From Chara braunii (lineage: Eukaryota; Streptophyta; Charophyceae; Charales; Characeae), in NCBI GenBank assembly GCA_003427395.1, contig BFEA01000975.1:140048-200547 (forward strand): a stretch of 60,500 nt of DNA, in the 5' to 3' direction. Shown one piece after another: positions 1-10,290 of this stretch. Made by a program: the position numbers and the translations under genes. The number at the start of each line of letters is the position of its first letter. Within the stretch, counting starts at the first letter, position 1. A model generated the notes under the pieces. That model had not been told where the DNA came from, did no database searches, and was given only the letters and a program-made list of their open reading frames with translations.

Positions 1-153
1 TAGGAGGAGGAAGTGCCCGAAGAGGAAGTGGGCTGTAGGGAGGAGACTCTTCCACCCTCTCAACGTCTATTCTCTCTCCTCCCTCTCTCGTCTGTGTATG
101 TATTCTCTCTTATTTTGGGATCATTATTATTAGGATTTATCAGCAGCGTTCGT

Positions 154-1224
154 CTACTTTGTCTTTGCGAGTGACGACTGATTATCACGACTGGGCACAT
201 TGCAGTAAGTTTGAATTTCGGCAATCCATAGCAATAAGTTTTCTTCCTTCTTATTGTTGTAGGTGAATGGTAACTTTATTTTCACCTTTTCTTTCTTCTT
301 TCGTTTCTCGATTTCCTTTACCGGTTCCTCTTTCTTGGTGGGTTCTTCTTTCTTCTTGGCCGGTCTCTCAAGTTCCTTTTTAGAACCTTCGGCTTTGTCT
401 GGCGTCACTCGCTTCATGGCATCCTTCATTAACTTTTCTTGGGGTTCCTTCTTTGCTAACTCCCCCCTGGTCGCCTCCTCAAATCCTACATTGTTTTTTC
501 CTTTCAAGAGTCTGGTCATTGTCTCTAATGAAGCAGTGTTACTGCCAATCTTCTTTTCAAGGGAAACAAGATAGATCATGATTCATTGAAGGATGGATGC
601 AAATTCGCTGCCTGCTTCCTCATAATGAAATTTTTGCCTTAATTCATTCATTATTCGTTCCTCTTCTTCCTGTGCTTCTTGTATTCTTCTGAACTCCTCG
701 ATCTTTCTCCTTTCTTCCCTCAGGGTGTTTTCTAATTGTCTGACGTTTTCTTCCATCACCTCAACAGACAAATGTGGTTCTACTTGTTTTTTCTTTTCTT
801 CTCCTCTTCTCTTCTTTCTTTCCTGTTCTATCTTAGCAAATCCCTCGGTGACATACCGGTCAAGGACTATTCGTCCTTGCTTGATGAGGTCCTCGACCTT
901 CTTGCCGGTCTCTATAACTTGAACAGCTGTCTCCACGGCTTTCAATTCATTTTCTGCATCATGCAGATTGAATTGGTCGTGGATCTGCTGTTCAATTTCT
1001 GATCCGACGCCGTGTACTTCACCGAGAAACTGATGTAAAAACCCAAGCAAATTCTGCTTCCTGGTTTCAATTTGGCCACAAGTTTTTAGTTCCCCCCATT
1101 CCTCATCGGCGTAGACTATGAGAGGGATAGGGAAGAATAGACGAGGGATGTTCCGCGTCAAGAGAGAGGCACGCAGACATTTCCAGAGGGAGTTCATTTT
1201 TCCACACGTGTTAATGCCGCACAA
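154..1224 (-). pseudogene. Gag-like protein of an LTR retrotransposon, broken
   Basis: One minus-strand reading frame runs from 1224 to 154 and is interrupted only by a TGA at 583-585; both halves are in the same frame. The upstream half (213 codons) is a charged, coiled-coil-like protein rich in E, K, Q and R. The downstream half carries a Lys/Glu repeat tract followed by KIKLPFTYNNKKEENLLLWI and IQTYCNV. That arrangement resembles the start of a plant retrotransposon gag capsid region (a 'KLP.F...E....WL..I..Y' pattern). The frame ends at 154, before any zinc knuckle or protease, so the gene is cut short. A primer-site-like sequence and a likely LTR lie upstream on the same strand (2001-3123). 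Family assignment rests on pattern only. Confidence 0.55.
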
Positions 1225-2000
1225 TGAATAAAATCAGAAGACAATAATAGATTCCACGACACACGCAACTTTTACGACAAGAAACAAGTAAGGCAAATAT
1301 AAAGAAACAGGTTCTCAATCAATTCCTAAGTCTAACTTTGCTGTTTGTTTCCTATGTGATGATATCCTACAGCTACAGGTACCGCACCCACGGCCAGTGT
1401 GATCAAGATAACAGCACACTTGTAAGTACGCACAACAACCACAGACAATCAACAGGTAAGTAGAGAGCCAACACAACCACACAATCAATGGTTAGCCTCT
1501 TTCCTACCACCTGCAGAAGCAATGCAATTATCAACGACAAGTGGACACACTCTGAACAGCCTGTGTGCATGCCACGTGCACCCCACGCAGCAATATTGCC
1601 ACGTCAGCATCAAGGACCGGAACAGTCTACAGGGAGGGATGCCACGTTGCAATGCAGGTCTGCTTACACACTCAACACTAGCATCCCATGTCAGCACATC
1701 AACAGCAAGCCCTGCATACCACATAACAATGTGCCACATTAGTGGTACCAATCTCTCTTTGCACCAGCGCCACGTCAGCACATTGCCAACGAAGCTCTTG
1801 CCGGCATCTTGAAATCTTCAATGCAGCCGCGTCATCATCTTCAGGGGACAGCTGCTCGCACCTGCAATACTATCATGTCTAGACTTGCGGTATGACCGCG
1901 CGCGTTAATAAACGCGTTTTGTTTTGCACATGCGGCACTTCCCACTTACCTGGGTGCCACATCAGCACCTGACAGACAGCAGATTGCGATGAAAAAGTCT
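1225..2000 (-). other. Untranslated leader between gag and primer site
   Basis: No convincing coding frame. The stretch lies between the putative primer-binding site and gag and contains scattered copies of a GCCACRTCAGCA-like motif from about 1560 onwards. It is probably the retrotransposon 5' leader. Confidence 0.3.
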
Positions 2001-2012
2001 GCTCCGATACGA
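2001..2012 (-). other. Putative tRNA-Met-type primer-binding site
   Basis: On the minus strand this reads TCGTATCGGAGC, matching 10 of 12 bases of the usual plant primer site complementary to initiator tRNA-Met (TGGTATCAGAGC). It lies three bases past a candidate LTR end (TTACA) and upstream of gag in the same orientation, where such a site is expected. Confidence 0.45.
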
Positions 2013-2270
2013 AATTGTAATGAACCCAGTCTGGCAGATACTCAGAAGTCGTCAAACATCAGTAGTTTCATTATCTGCATCAAAGTCTCCAGATCGTGAA
2101 GTCTCAAACAGTATCTCTTCATCATCAAAAGAAGAGAGTGGAGGGGGATCAGACAAAGGAGAAGATGAAAGATCACACAAGAATAATCCCTTCAGACCCC
2201 TCTCCTTCTCCGGGCTTCTTCCCTCTCCACGTCAACAATGATAATAAGTAAATTCCTGCTCATACACAAT

Positions 2271-2286
2271 AGTGCCACGTGGCACT
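2271..2286. repeat. 16-bp perfect palindrome
   Basis: AGTGCCACGTGGCACT is self-complementary and contains a CACGTG (G-box-like) core. It lies inside the putative LTR. Confidence 0.6.
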
Positions 2287-2424
2287 TAAACTCATGAAGA
2301 CCATGAAGATATAGCAGATTCCAGTGATGACGTCAATCTCAGGTGAGTACCCAATCTCCTTCATCCACAGATCCCCATCTTCCTCCTCCACGCAACCAGT
2401 CACCTCATGTAGACAGCGTGGACA

Positions 2425-2610
2425 GTGCCACGTCAGCAGTCAAGATAGGTGGCATATGCCACATCAGCAATGAAGACCAGTGGCAGCGCCACTTCAGCAT
2501 GCACTGTAAACCGGAGGCAGCACCACATCAGCATGCAATGTAGACCGTAGGTAGTGCCACATCATCATGCAAAGTAGACCAGAAGTAGCGCCACATCAGC
2601 AAGCCTGGTG
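2425..2610. repeat. Tandem ~40-bp repeats with GCCACATCAGCA core
   Basis: At least four degenerate units of about 35-45 bp carry a GCCAC(A/G)TCAGCA core followed by TGNAA(T/G)GTAGACC. Further single copies of the core occur between 1570 and 1970. Enhancer-like repeats of this kind are common in LTR U3 regions. Confidence 0.6.
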
Positions 2611-3118
2611 CACAATGCAGAAAGCCCCAGCATGCTGCCGCTACCTCGTGACGTCATCCGCATCACCAGTGCACAACCAGCGTTGCGCCAGCATGAAGCC
2701 AGGGCCTAGTGAAAGTTGAGCCAGCGTCAAAACAGCATAGCAAGACTGAATGCTTGACTCACTCGAGGCCAGCCTTAAGTAGCGGTTGTCGAGGCTGTCT
2801 GGCCTCGGTGCTTTTTCCACAGTCGTCCAGATTGGCTCACATCTGAAGGCCCGCATTGTACAGTTGCAGACGTCTCCCTTGGACCTGATGCTGTCTGGGT
2901 ACCTGCATACAAACAAGTGTGTGTGCTTGACCAGCGGCCTGGGCTAGGAACCTTTGGACTTTGACTGTTGAATGGACCGACAACTGTCACACGCCCAGGC
3001 CCTGAATTCGTGTGGGGTCTTTTCCCCCTGTTTTGGCCTGGGCTGAGGGCGGCCAAGTAGGCCCTCAGACGACCCTCAGCTTCCACGAGACATATGGCAT
3101 GGGTTATTGCAGAGGCCC

Positions 3119-3119
3119 C

Positions 3120-3188
<69 letters not shown>
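3119..3188. repeat. (CA)n followed by A-run microsatellite
   Basis: About 17 CA units run directly into about 34 A residues. Confidence 0.95.
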
Positions 3189-3189
<1 letters not shown>

Positions 3190-3204
3190 ACTATCTTGGG
3201 AAGA

Positions 3205-3858
3205 AAAATAAACTGAACAACTTTTGCCTTAGGGTCACATCGAAATTTGTTATCGAAATTTAAATAAAAATAAAGTTAGAAACATAAGTTTTTTTTTATA
3301 TTCTTTTATTTTTTTGTTGCCCGGCCGGGCAAGTGGTCCCCGGCCACTCTGGTAGCCTAGCCCTGGCTGTGTTTTCACAATTACTTGCTGCCGTAAATAT
3401 ATTACGGCTCGATAATCATTTGAATGGTTTGAAAGGTGACTGAGATAAATGATGTCTCTGCTGGCAGTGCTGATGATGTCAGACAGGGCAAGCAGATTTC
3501 ATAGCGATGCTGAAGTTCTCTGAGTACAGAGCAAACTAGAGATTCTGAGATGTTGATTGATAAGTTGAGTGCTTAAGGCCTTAAACCGTATCGAATGCCA
3601 GCAGTGCAGGACGGTCTGCACACCTCCATCTCAAGACTAAGCTTTCGTTAGAATCGTTACAGATTGATATACTATGGCTGTCCACTGCACACTCTGGTGA
3701 TGTGTTACTGTGGCATAATTGATGTATGGGTAATGGCTCGGTGGAAACATCCAGGACACACACAGTGATTGCCCGTCTGGGAGTGAGTGTTATGCGTTTG
3801 GGACAAAATGCTGATGGAGAGCTGTTTGATGGGAAGCTGTCACGTACAGTCCCGAGGG
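3205..3858. other. No gene seen; A-run-associated motif and a short hairpin
   Basis: Holds one copy of the motif CTTTTGCCTTAGGGTCACAT (3221-3240) that recurs inverted at 16.94-17.08 kb, and the palindromic GCCCGGCCGGGC near 3320. No supported coding frame. Confidence 0.4.

Positions 3859-3905
<47 letters not shown>
3859..3905. repeat. (GA)n microsatellite
   Basis: An uninterrupted GA run of about 22 units. Confidence 0.95.
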
Positions 3906-3908
<3 letters not shown>

Positions 3909-4715
3909 CCTCTGACGCTGACCCACTTTAGGTTTTGATTTAACTGAAGCTTTTGCTTCATTGAAGTTTATTCGCCGTGATGATGGCTTCGTATGTGTTA
4001 TGGGTGACCGCGACAGTGGGCCTCGCTCCACCGCACAACCTCCTAAATGAATCTGGTCCTGAGAATGGTTCAGGTACCTTCCGATGGAAGGATTTTCGGT
4101 CTGAATGTGTACGGTGCAAAAAACAGTCCAGAAACATGTAGAACATTGAGTAGTGGAGCCAGGCCTGCTATCTGCTTTGGTGGCTCACTTAGTCGTCACC
4201 CAATTCCCAAGACCGACATTCAAGCTGTATGCATAGCTAGCCCTTAGAATGATTGACCTGTGAGCTCCCTGTTTGATTTACAGGATAGATAGGAAAAGAG
4301 AAAAGAAGAAAGAGACCTGAAGCTTTGCCTTTGTTGCTTTTGCCTTCGCTTTGCTGGAACTGCTTGGCATCATGTGATTTGCTCTCTTGCTCTTTTGCCC
4401 CAGTTATGGCTTTCTCCGGCATTTTTCTGCAACAATTTGTCCTCTCCCACTTGAGATTCTACTGGCATCGACTATCGCAAACTGCCGTCCCACACCGAAC
4501 ACAAGGTGCACACTACTACTGCCTTGGACAATTACATCGTAAAATGTCCTTTTTAAAGTTTTTTAAACTTTTTTTTTAATTATTGTTTTATGTTTACGCA
4601 GGTGTCCGCAAACTACGTCTTTCCGGTCCTGCAAAGGCTTATCCTGTGCTCCTGGTGTCCGTTTGGAAAACAAAAGGACCATAAGGTCCATTTTTTTTCA
4701 TTTTTTTTTTTTAAT

Positions 4716-4794
4716 CCGGACCATTTTTCGATCTATGCGTGTCGTCCTTGTGCAGGGGCCATGCTAATCTTCTCTATATCGTTCCAATTTTAAT
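4716..4794 (-). pseudogene. U6 spliceosomal snRNA pseudogene (retrocopy)
   Basis: On the minus strand the sequence follows plant U6 from AAAATTGGAACGATA through GAGAAGATTAGCATGG, CCCCTG and GACACGCAT to AAATGGTCC. U6 is the catalytic core RNA of the spliceosome. The AGC triad inside GATTAGCATGG is kept, but the invariant ACAGAGA box reads ATAGAGA (4771-4777 on the plus strand). The 5' stem-loop, roughly 20-25 nt, is missing. The 3' end runs into A-rich sequence rather than the T run that stops RNA polymerase III. The 5' truncation, the A tail and the lost ACAGAGA box all indicate a reverse-transcribed dead copy rather than a working gene. Confidence 0.88.
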
Positions 4795-5038
4795 GGACCA
4801 TAATACCATATGGCATTTGCTATTTTTCGCACTCAGCTGCCGCTGACCCGTGCCCATGTCTCCCTGAGGGACCTGCATGGGCACCTATAGTACATGCCAG
4901 ACAGTTCCCCCAGAAGTAAGGCACCCTCCGGTTCCTTCTCTCTGAAAGGGCAACGGCGCAACGGCCTTGAGGTATTGTCATCATTCTGACTGGCCCAAGG
5001 TAATTCAGCATATAATCTTTTTCTCATCTGAGTCCATC

Positions 5039-5755
5039 AGGGATGCTGGACCTGCTTTCCAGAAGGTGCTGCTCCCCACCAATAGATGGAGCCTCCGGCA
5101 GTGCTAGTGGTGTCTGCTCTTATCAGCACCCCTAGCATCCGCTCGGGTTGTTCTCATTAAACAAAAAAAAAAAGAAAAAAAAAAGGACTCGAACTTGTGT
5201 CGGTTTGTCAATCAGGTGCATGTGCGAGGTGAAATGCTCTCCAGCTCTACTTATGCATTTGTACAGTCAAGTAGCACTGGACCCATGGAGTCTGCTCCGT
5301 CGACCACCAATGGGGTCAGCTACTCAGAGCATCCCAAGCCCCCCAGAGTGGGGCCCACTGCGACGTGATCAATTCCTGCCAGGTTAGTTGGGATTGCTGT
5401 TTCCGTAATCAGTTCACTGTCTTTTGATGCCGATAGCCCAACCGGGACTGTGTCTGTTTTCCACTACGTACCACAGCTGTGCTTGTGCTTTGATTTGGAT
5501 GAAGACCAGGCTGTCATTCTGGAAGGGCCTTTGTCAGTTGTCGACTTCGGTTTCTGTTGTTCTCCACTCTGCACACACGAGTCTGCAGTGTATATTATGG
5601 TACTGATTGGCTCCCAGCAGTTCGGAACTTACGGTTGCTTTCTGTACTTTTCGGCATCCGTTTTTTTTTTGGGTTTTTATTATAACTTTTTAAGAAAACA
5701 ATGCTCCAATCTATTTGTGGGGAGCAGCACGTGCTGAGAACCGAGCCCAGTGTCC
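5039..5755. mobile_element. Small TIR element, ~54-bp ends (717 bp)
   Basis: The left end (5039-5092, from GGGATGCTGGACC) and the reverse complement of the right end (5703-5755) align over about 54 bases, sharing GTGCTGCTCCCCAC and an AATAGAT...GGAGC block. The interior has no supported gene. A matching pair of ends at 49,311-49,753 shows this is a family. I cannot see a clear target-site duplication, so the transposon class is unknown. Confidence 0.5.
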
Positions 5756-5759
5756 CTTA

Positions 5760-6299
5760 TGAACATGTACAGAACAATTTTTAGATATCGCGGCCATTAC
5801 CCGGCTTCGAAGAATAACAAGGATATTTTTGGCATCCTATAGTCCCCTTCCCTGTTTTTTGTCCTTCCAGTTGTACGTTTCCCGAACTCAGTGGCAGTGG
5901 CCCACCCTGAAAGAGACCATCCCCAATCTCGATGACCTTCTCACAAATGCTTCCAGTGAGAAGATACCAAACTACAAATGGTATGAGAATTGAAGCCTGG
6001 TCTAAGCACTTGAAGGCAAAGTTGACGAGTTCCGGGTACAAATAAACAACCAGACCTATTGTCCCGAACAAAAAAACTTCCTTTTCAGTTTTACTCTCCA
6101 CCTAATGTTACAGAACCGAAAAGCAAAACAAAAGCCGGGTCTGACAACAGATTCTTTTTCTTTCGCCAGTCTTGAAAACCTGAGTTTCTAAGTTCACAAT
6201 GTACTTAAATCGCAACCAAACTCGGGCTTGGCCCGCAGTTAGAAGGCACCACTCCCATCGCTATCTGGGCATGCCCACTTCACATGTCAATTCAAAGGA
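5760..6299. other. No gene or repeat recognised
   Basis: Short frames only, with no family features. Nothing supported. Confidence 0.3.
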
Positions 6300-6557
6300 A
6301 TTTTGACATGCGTCCACACCATACTTGCAACCGCACCGCGTGCGGCACTGTCCGGTGCGCCGTATGGGGTCCGGTCCAGGACCTCTCCGTGCGCTGTACA
6401 GGTCCGTACCCGTACCATACAGGACCACATGGGTTTGCGCGTTGTCCGGTGGGGCCTGACCGTTTACCGTCCAGTTCGGTTTTGCACCCGAACTTGAACT
6501 GTGCGGAGAGGTCTGCTTCCTGCTCCTGTGCAGAATTTTTTTTTTTTTTTTTTTTTC
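6300..6557. repeat. GC-rich GTCCGGTCC/GTCCGTACC region ending in a T run
   Basis: Short overlapping motifs (GTCCGGTCC, CCGTACC, GTCCGGTG) recur in both orientations between 6340 and 6470, followed by about 22 T residues at 6536-6557. A similar GTACGTACGG-rich stretch next to an A run occurs at 16.8-17.2 kb, so the two may be related repeats. Confidence 0.35.
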
Positions 6558-6559
6558 AA

Positions 6560-7144
6560 GAGCACTGCAAGGTGGGAAGGGTAGGTAAAGTAGGTGACAC
6601 CGTCCCCAAGGAAAGAGAAGACCAGTGAGGGAAAGATAATGAACAAGTGGAAGACGGAGTTGAACAATCAGCGATCGTCACTTGAGAGGAACCTTCGTTC
6701 TCGAACCTGACCGTTTGGGCGGCCAGGTACGAGCTAATTAAGGGGGAAAGCGTTACGTACACGAGCCCCCCTCGAGGGGTTGAAAGAGTGGACGACAGCA
6801 TGGATGAGAGTGACCTGGTGAAGGGTCTAAAACCTGTCCGGCAAGGTGGTCAGGTTCATGGGGATCGAGTGAGGTGGAACAAGTGGAAAAGGAGGGTGCT
6901 GAAGAATGAGTGGCGTCGAGAGGGAGAGAAAGCGAGTATGAGCAAAAAGGAGGATGCTCTTTGTAGAGGTGGAAAGAAAGCAGCCTAGCTTGTGATTGGT
7001 TGGACCAGTATCTTTGAAGCTTTCTCTCATTCGCTTGAGAGCTGAGTGTGGGTCAGACGAGTGTGATCGGTTGAATATACGGACACATTGAATACTCTCA
7101 CTACGAGGTTGAGTATCTTTGCCTCGGCTGTTGTCCAGCAACCT
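6560..7144. other. No gene recognised
   Basis: Short open frames on both strands without recognisable motifs. Confidence 0.3.
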
Positions 7145-7259
7145 ATGTATCACCCGCGGCCGCGGCAACGGCGCAGCAGCGGGGTCATTCGTGGCCAGCG
7201 GCCGAGTTTGTGGCCGTGGCCGCGGACGGTGGCCCCAAAGTCGCGGCCACGATTTTTAC
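7145..7259. repeat. GGCCGCGG-rich stretch
   Basis: Dense repetition of GGCC/CCGCGG words (GCGGCCGCGG, GGCCGTGGCCGCGG) directly beyond the distal edge of the gypsy LTR homology. Probably simple GC-rich low-complexity sequence. Confidence 0.4.
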
Positions 7260-8302
7260 AGATTTCCTCCCGGCAAAATAAAACATTAAAATATATATTG
7301 CAATCAGACTCGCTTTCTTTTCCACTTTACATACATGCGAACAGATGGCGATTCACACTGGCGCACAACGCCTACTCAAAGCTCAGAGATATGGAAATCG
7401 AGAACACAGTTCGGATGCAAACTCGCTTCAACCGGCTATGGCGCCACAGCGCCTGAACATCCCAACTCTCATTACTGCATTCGACACCACTGTCCACACC
7501 TACTCAACTCTGGATCACCCTGAATATCTCACACACGTTCCTCTCTGGCACCCACACACACTATTGCCTAACTACCTCCTACAGCGGCTATGGCCGCCCT
7601 ACTAACACTAACTATGGCTACGTAGTCTCACTTCAGCCCACTTCGACTTCAGGCAGCATGCAGACCACCTCGCACAAGACGCTGTAGCAGCGCTTCCGCA
7701 TGGCTTATGCAGCGAATGAATGAATGGCTGGGCGCTGCCTCTTGATTTATACTTCTGTAACTCGTTGGTCTGCCGCTTTCCCATGCCCTTGGTGCTCACA
7801 GTCCCACACGGTACTTGCTTGACTGGACTATGACTGACTGGGACCGGTACCGCTGACTGCATGGGTTTGCACTGCCAACTCGATGCAGTCGCACTGCCGA
7901 CGTAACGCAGCTGGGCTCACCACTTGCCCACTTGCCTCTGTCTAAACGTGAGCCAACTTCGAAAGGCCACTTCCGGTCCTTCCGGAAGTCTGTGGTCTTG
8001 GTTTTTCGACCACTGTAGCAGCTACAACCTTGACCCTTCAGGACTGTAGCAGCTACGACCTTGACCTCTCAGAACACCTACAGCTGCGACTTCTACAAGG
8101 CTGTGACCCCTACTCATCAGATCTACAGATCGAACCCCTACAGCTACACAGACTTACGACAGACATNNNACAACTACCAAAATACAGGTCACGGGTTCAA
8201 ACACTCGGGGGTCAACTCAATACTGTACATGGGCAAGGTAAGGTTTGGGGATCGAACTCTAGTGCCCACATCTGTGACTGCAGAAAGGTGAAAACTGTTT
8301 CA
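7260..8302 (-). mobile_element. 3' LTR of the gypsy element
   Basis: On the minus strand the LTR starts TGAAACAGTTTTCACC at 8302, directly after a purine-rich tract (GGCCGGTGGGAG, 8303-8314) that fits a polypurine tract downstream of pol. Its body is clearly similar to 23,444-24,190 on the plus strand: same order of the GTTCGATCC-like block, TATAAATCAAGAGGCAG and the GGTGGTC/CTGAAG block. Its distal part matches 29,288-29,540. A 3-base gap lies at 8167-8169. The far (7260) boundary is approximate. Confidence 0.72.
7745..7751 (-). promoter_or_regulatory. TATA box of the LTR
   Basis: Minus strand TATAAAT followed by CAAGAGGCAG. The same block is conserved at 23,898 in the other LTR copy, supporting it as the LTR promoter. 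Confidence 0.55.
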
Positions 8303-8340
8303 CTCCCACCGGCCTAAATTCGAGGTCCTCCGAGAATACT

Positions 8341-10290
8341 TCAGTCTAAGGCAGGACCTTTACCCTTCTTATTTCTTTCGTAGGCTTTGACTATGTTGGG
8401 AGCTGTCTCTAGAAGTTCTGTACGTGTAAACCAGCGGTCGTCTTCTAGCTCCTGAAAGGAAAATCTGACTTTGTACTGTTTCTGTGGACGACCTCTACCT
8501 CCTGTCCTGAAGATGTCCTCACCTACTATACTATCGATGTCATATCTTCCATCCATATATGGAGGGATCATGGGTCTGCATGATGGAAACTGTTGACTTG
8601 TGATGCAAGGCAACAGCTTTGACGCGTGGAACACTGGGTAGGTGTGGAGGTATGCTGGAATCTCAACAGTGTAGGACGGTGCATCCTCTCCGCCCTTGAC
8701 TTCTAGGACTGGCCACGGTCCTTTGTACGCAGGCAACAACTTTTGTGAGATGTTCTCCTCAGGAGCGAACTCTTTGGATTTGACCCAGACTAAGTCGCCT
8801 ACCTAAGGTTCTCTACAACGGTAGCTATCTCCTTTTCCTGCTGTATCACGAACTCCCTCGTACCGGGTGGTAGCCTCTGCACTTGGTCCCGGTTCAGTCC
8901 TTCAAACGGTCTACGTGGTTGAAAGGACTTATGCAGCTCGTTGGGAGTGCGACAGGTAGATAGATGAATACTGTTGTTATAGGCGTTGGCTACCTTCTCA
9001 TCCCAATTCACCTGATCGGGCCTAATATACATTCTCAGAACCTGCTGCAGGATTTTGTTCATTTGTTCAGTCTGACCGTTAATCTCTTGATGACGGCCAG
9101 ATGACATCAACCACTTGGAGCCATAGACTTTCATCAACTCCTACCAGTTCTGACTAGTGAATCTGGTATCCCTATCACTAACTATAGACAGTGGTATACC
9201 ATACTCACTGACCCAATGATAAAAAAACTTATCTATCACTAGATCTGCCCGTGCCTCTGAAGGCAACGCAACAAAAACTGCATACTTGCTAAACCTATCG
9301 ACTATAACCATGACTTGGCTCTTGCCATGCCTACTCCTAACCCCAGTATCCATAAAATCAATGAACACGAAATCTTCGGGCCTATCAGGAATAGGCAAGG
9401 GTCTAAGGAGACCTAGAGGGGCTCGCGTAGTGGTGTAAGACTTGTTCCTCTGGCATACCTTGCAACTGCATACATACTCGATGCAGCCAATTTTCATAGC
9501 TGGCCACGTATACGCGTGCATAAGGTTGGGTAAGGTCTTCTGCCAACCGAAATGTCCCTCTGTGTCGTGGCATTCCCCTAAGATTAGACTCCTGATCTCG
9601 TCACTGTTAGGAATGCACAGACGATCGACTACATTAGTCCTCTCAAATAGTAACCCCTCAGTAGTGCGGTAGTCTGGTTCGGACTCTGGCGCATTCTTAA
9701 CTTTCTTGAGGAGGTCGCTATAGATAGGATCTTGAGCATACGCTTCCCTAACCTTTTGCTGCAGATCTCTACCTATGTCCAGATAGTGAACTATTGCCCC
9801 AAAGTAATCGGCTCTCCTACTTAGAGCATCAGCAACTACATTGTATTTCCCCTTAACTGGCTTAAGCTCGAAGTCATACTGATCTATCTCGGCGGCCCAC
9901 CTAGTAAGCTTAGGTGTCATCTTGGCCTGCGTCTTCAGCCACCTTAGCGTCTCGTGGTCTGAATAAAGTTTGAAGTGCCTCCCAAGCAAGTAATCTTTCC
10001 AATGCTCTAGTGCTTGCCTGAGAGCGTAGAGTTCCCTCTCGTAGGTAGATGTCGCTACCTTCTCTGAAGGCATCCTGGCAGACATGAACTCTATGGGTCT
10101 ATACCCATTGTCATCGTCTTGTTGTAACACAACACCTATCCCATACTGACTTGCGTCAGTTGTAACAACAAAGGGTAGTGATAGATCAGCTACCTTGAGG
10201 ACTGGGTACTCTATTAGAGCCTGCTTCAGCTTCTTCAGGGCCGAAGTACAATCTGTGTCCCAACTCTTTCCCATGAGTAAGCACATCATT
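8341..10290 (-). pseudogene. Ty3/gypsy pol fragment: RNase H, integrase, C-terminal tail
   Basis: Three consecutive minus-strand blocks (10289-9141, 9137-8799, 8739-8341) make up the 3' half of a gypsy polyprotein. The first block begins in the region linking reverse transcriptase to RNase H, then shows RNase H (VVTTDASQYGIGVVL; YERELYAL; SDHETLRWL). Next come the integrase HHCC zinc finger (H..GHFG...; CSCKVCQRNK) and the DDE core (FIDFMD, VDRFSKYAVF, IVSDRDTRFTS). The second block holds the GxTE-type motif (GQTEQMN) with the catalytic Glu. The third is the post-integrase tail (PAYKGPWPVLEV...FHASKL). A TAG at 9141-9143, a frame change near 8.75-8.80 kb and a small deletion there break it. 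The reverse transcriptase itself is absent; homology stops at about 10,280 where a different repeat begins. Confidence 0.93.

Larger units (their letters stand above)
2016..3123 (-). mobile_element. Putative 5' LTR (about 1.1 kb)
   Basis: On the minus strand the stretch starts TGTTGGGG and ends TTACA, giving the TG...CA ends typical of LTRs, and is followed three bases later by the primer-like site. It holds tandem GCCACATCAGCA repeats and a TACTTAAGG box near 2775 that could serve as a TATA element. The partner LTR is not in the window, so the boundaries are not proven. Confidence 0.4.

Noticed and set aside
8190-8250. tRNA-like GGTTCAAAC and GATCGAAC segments
   Set aside because: Part of the gypsy LTR; no cloverleaf can be built around them.
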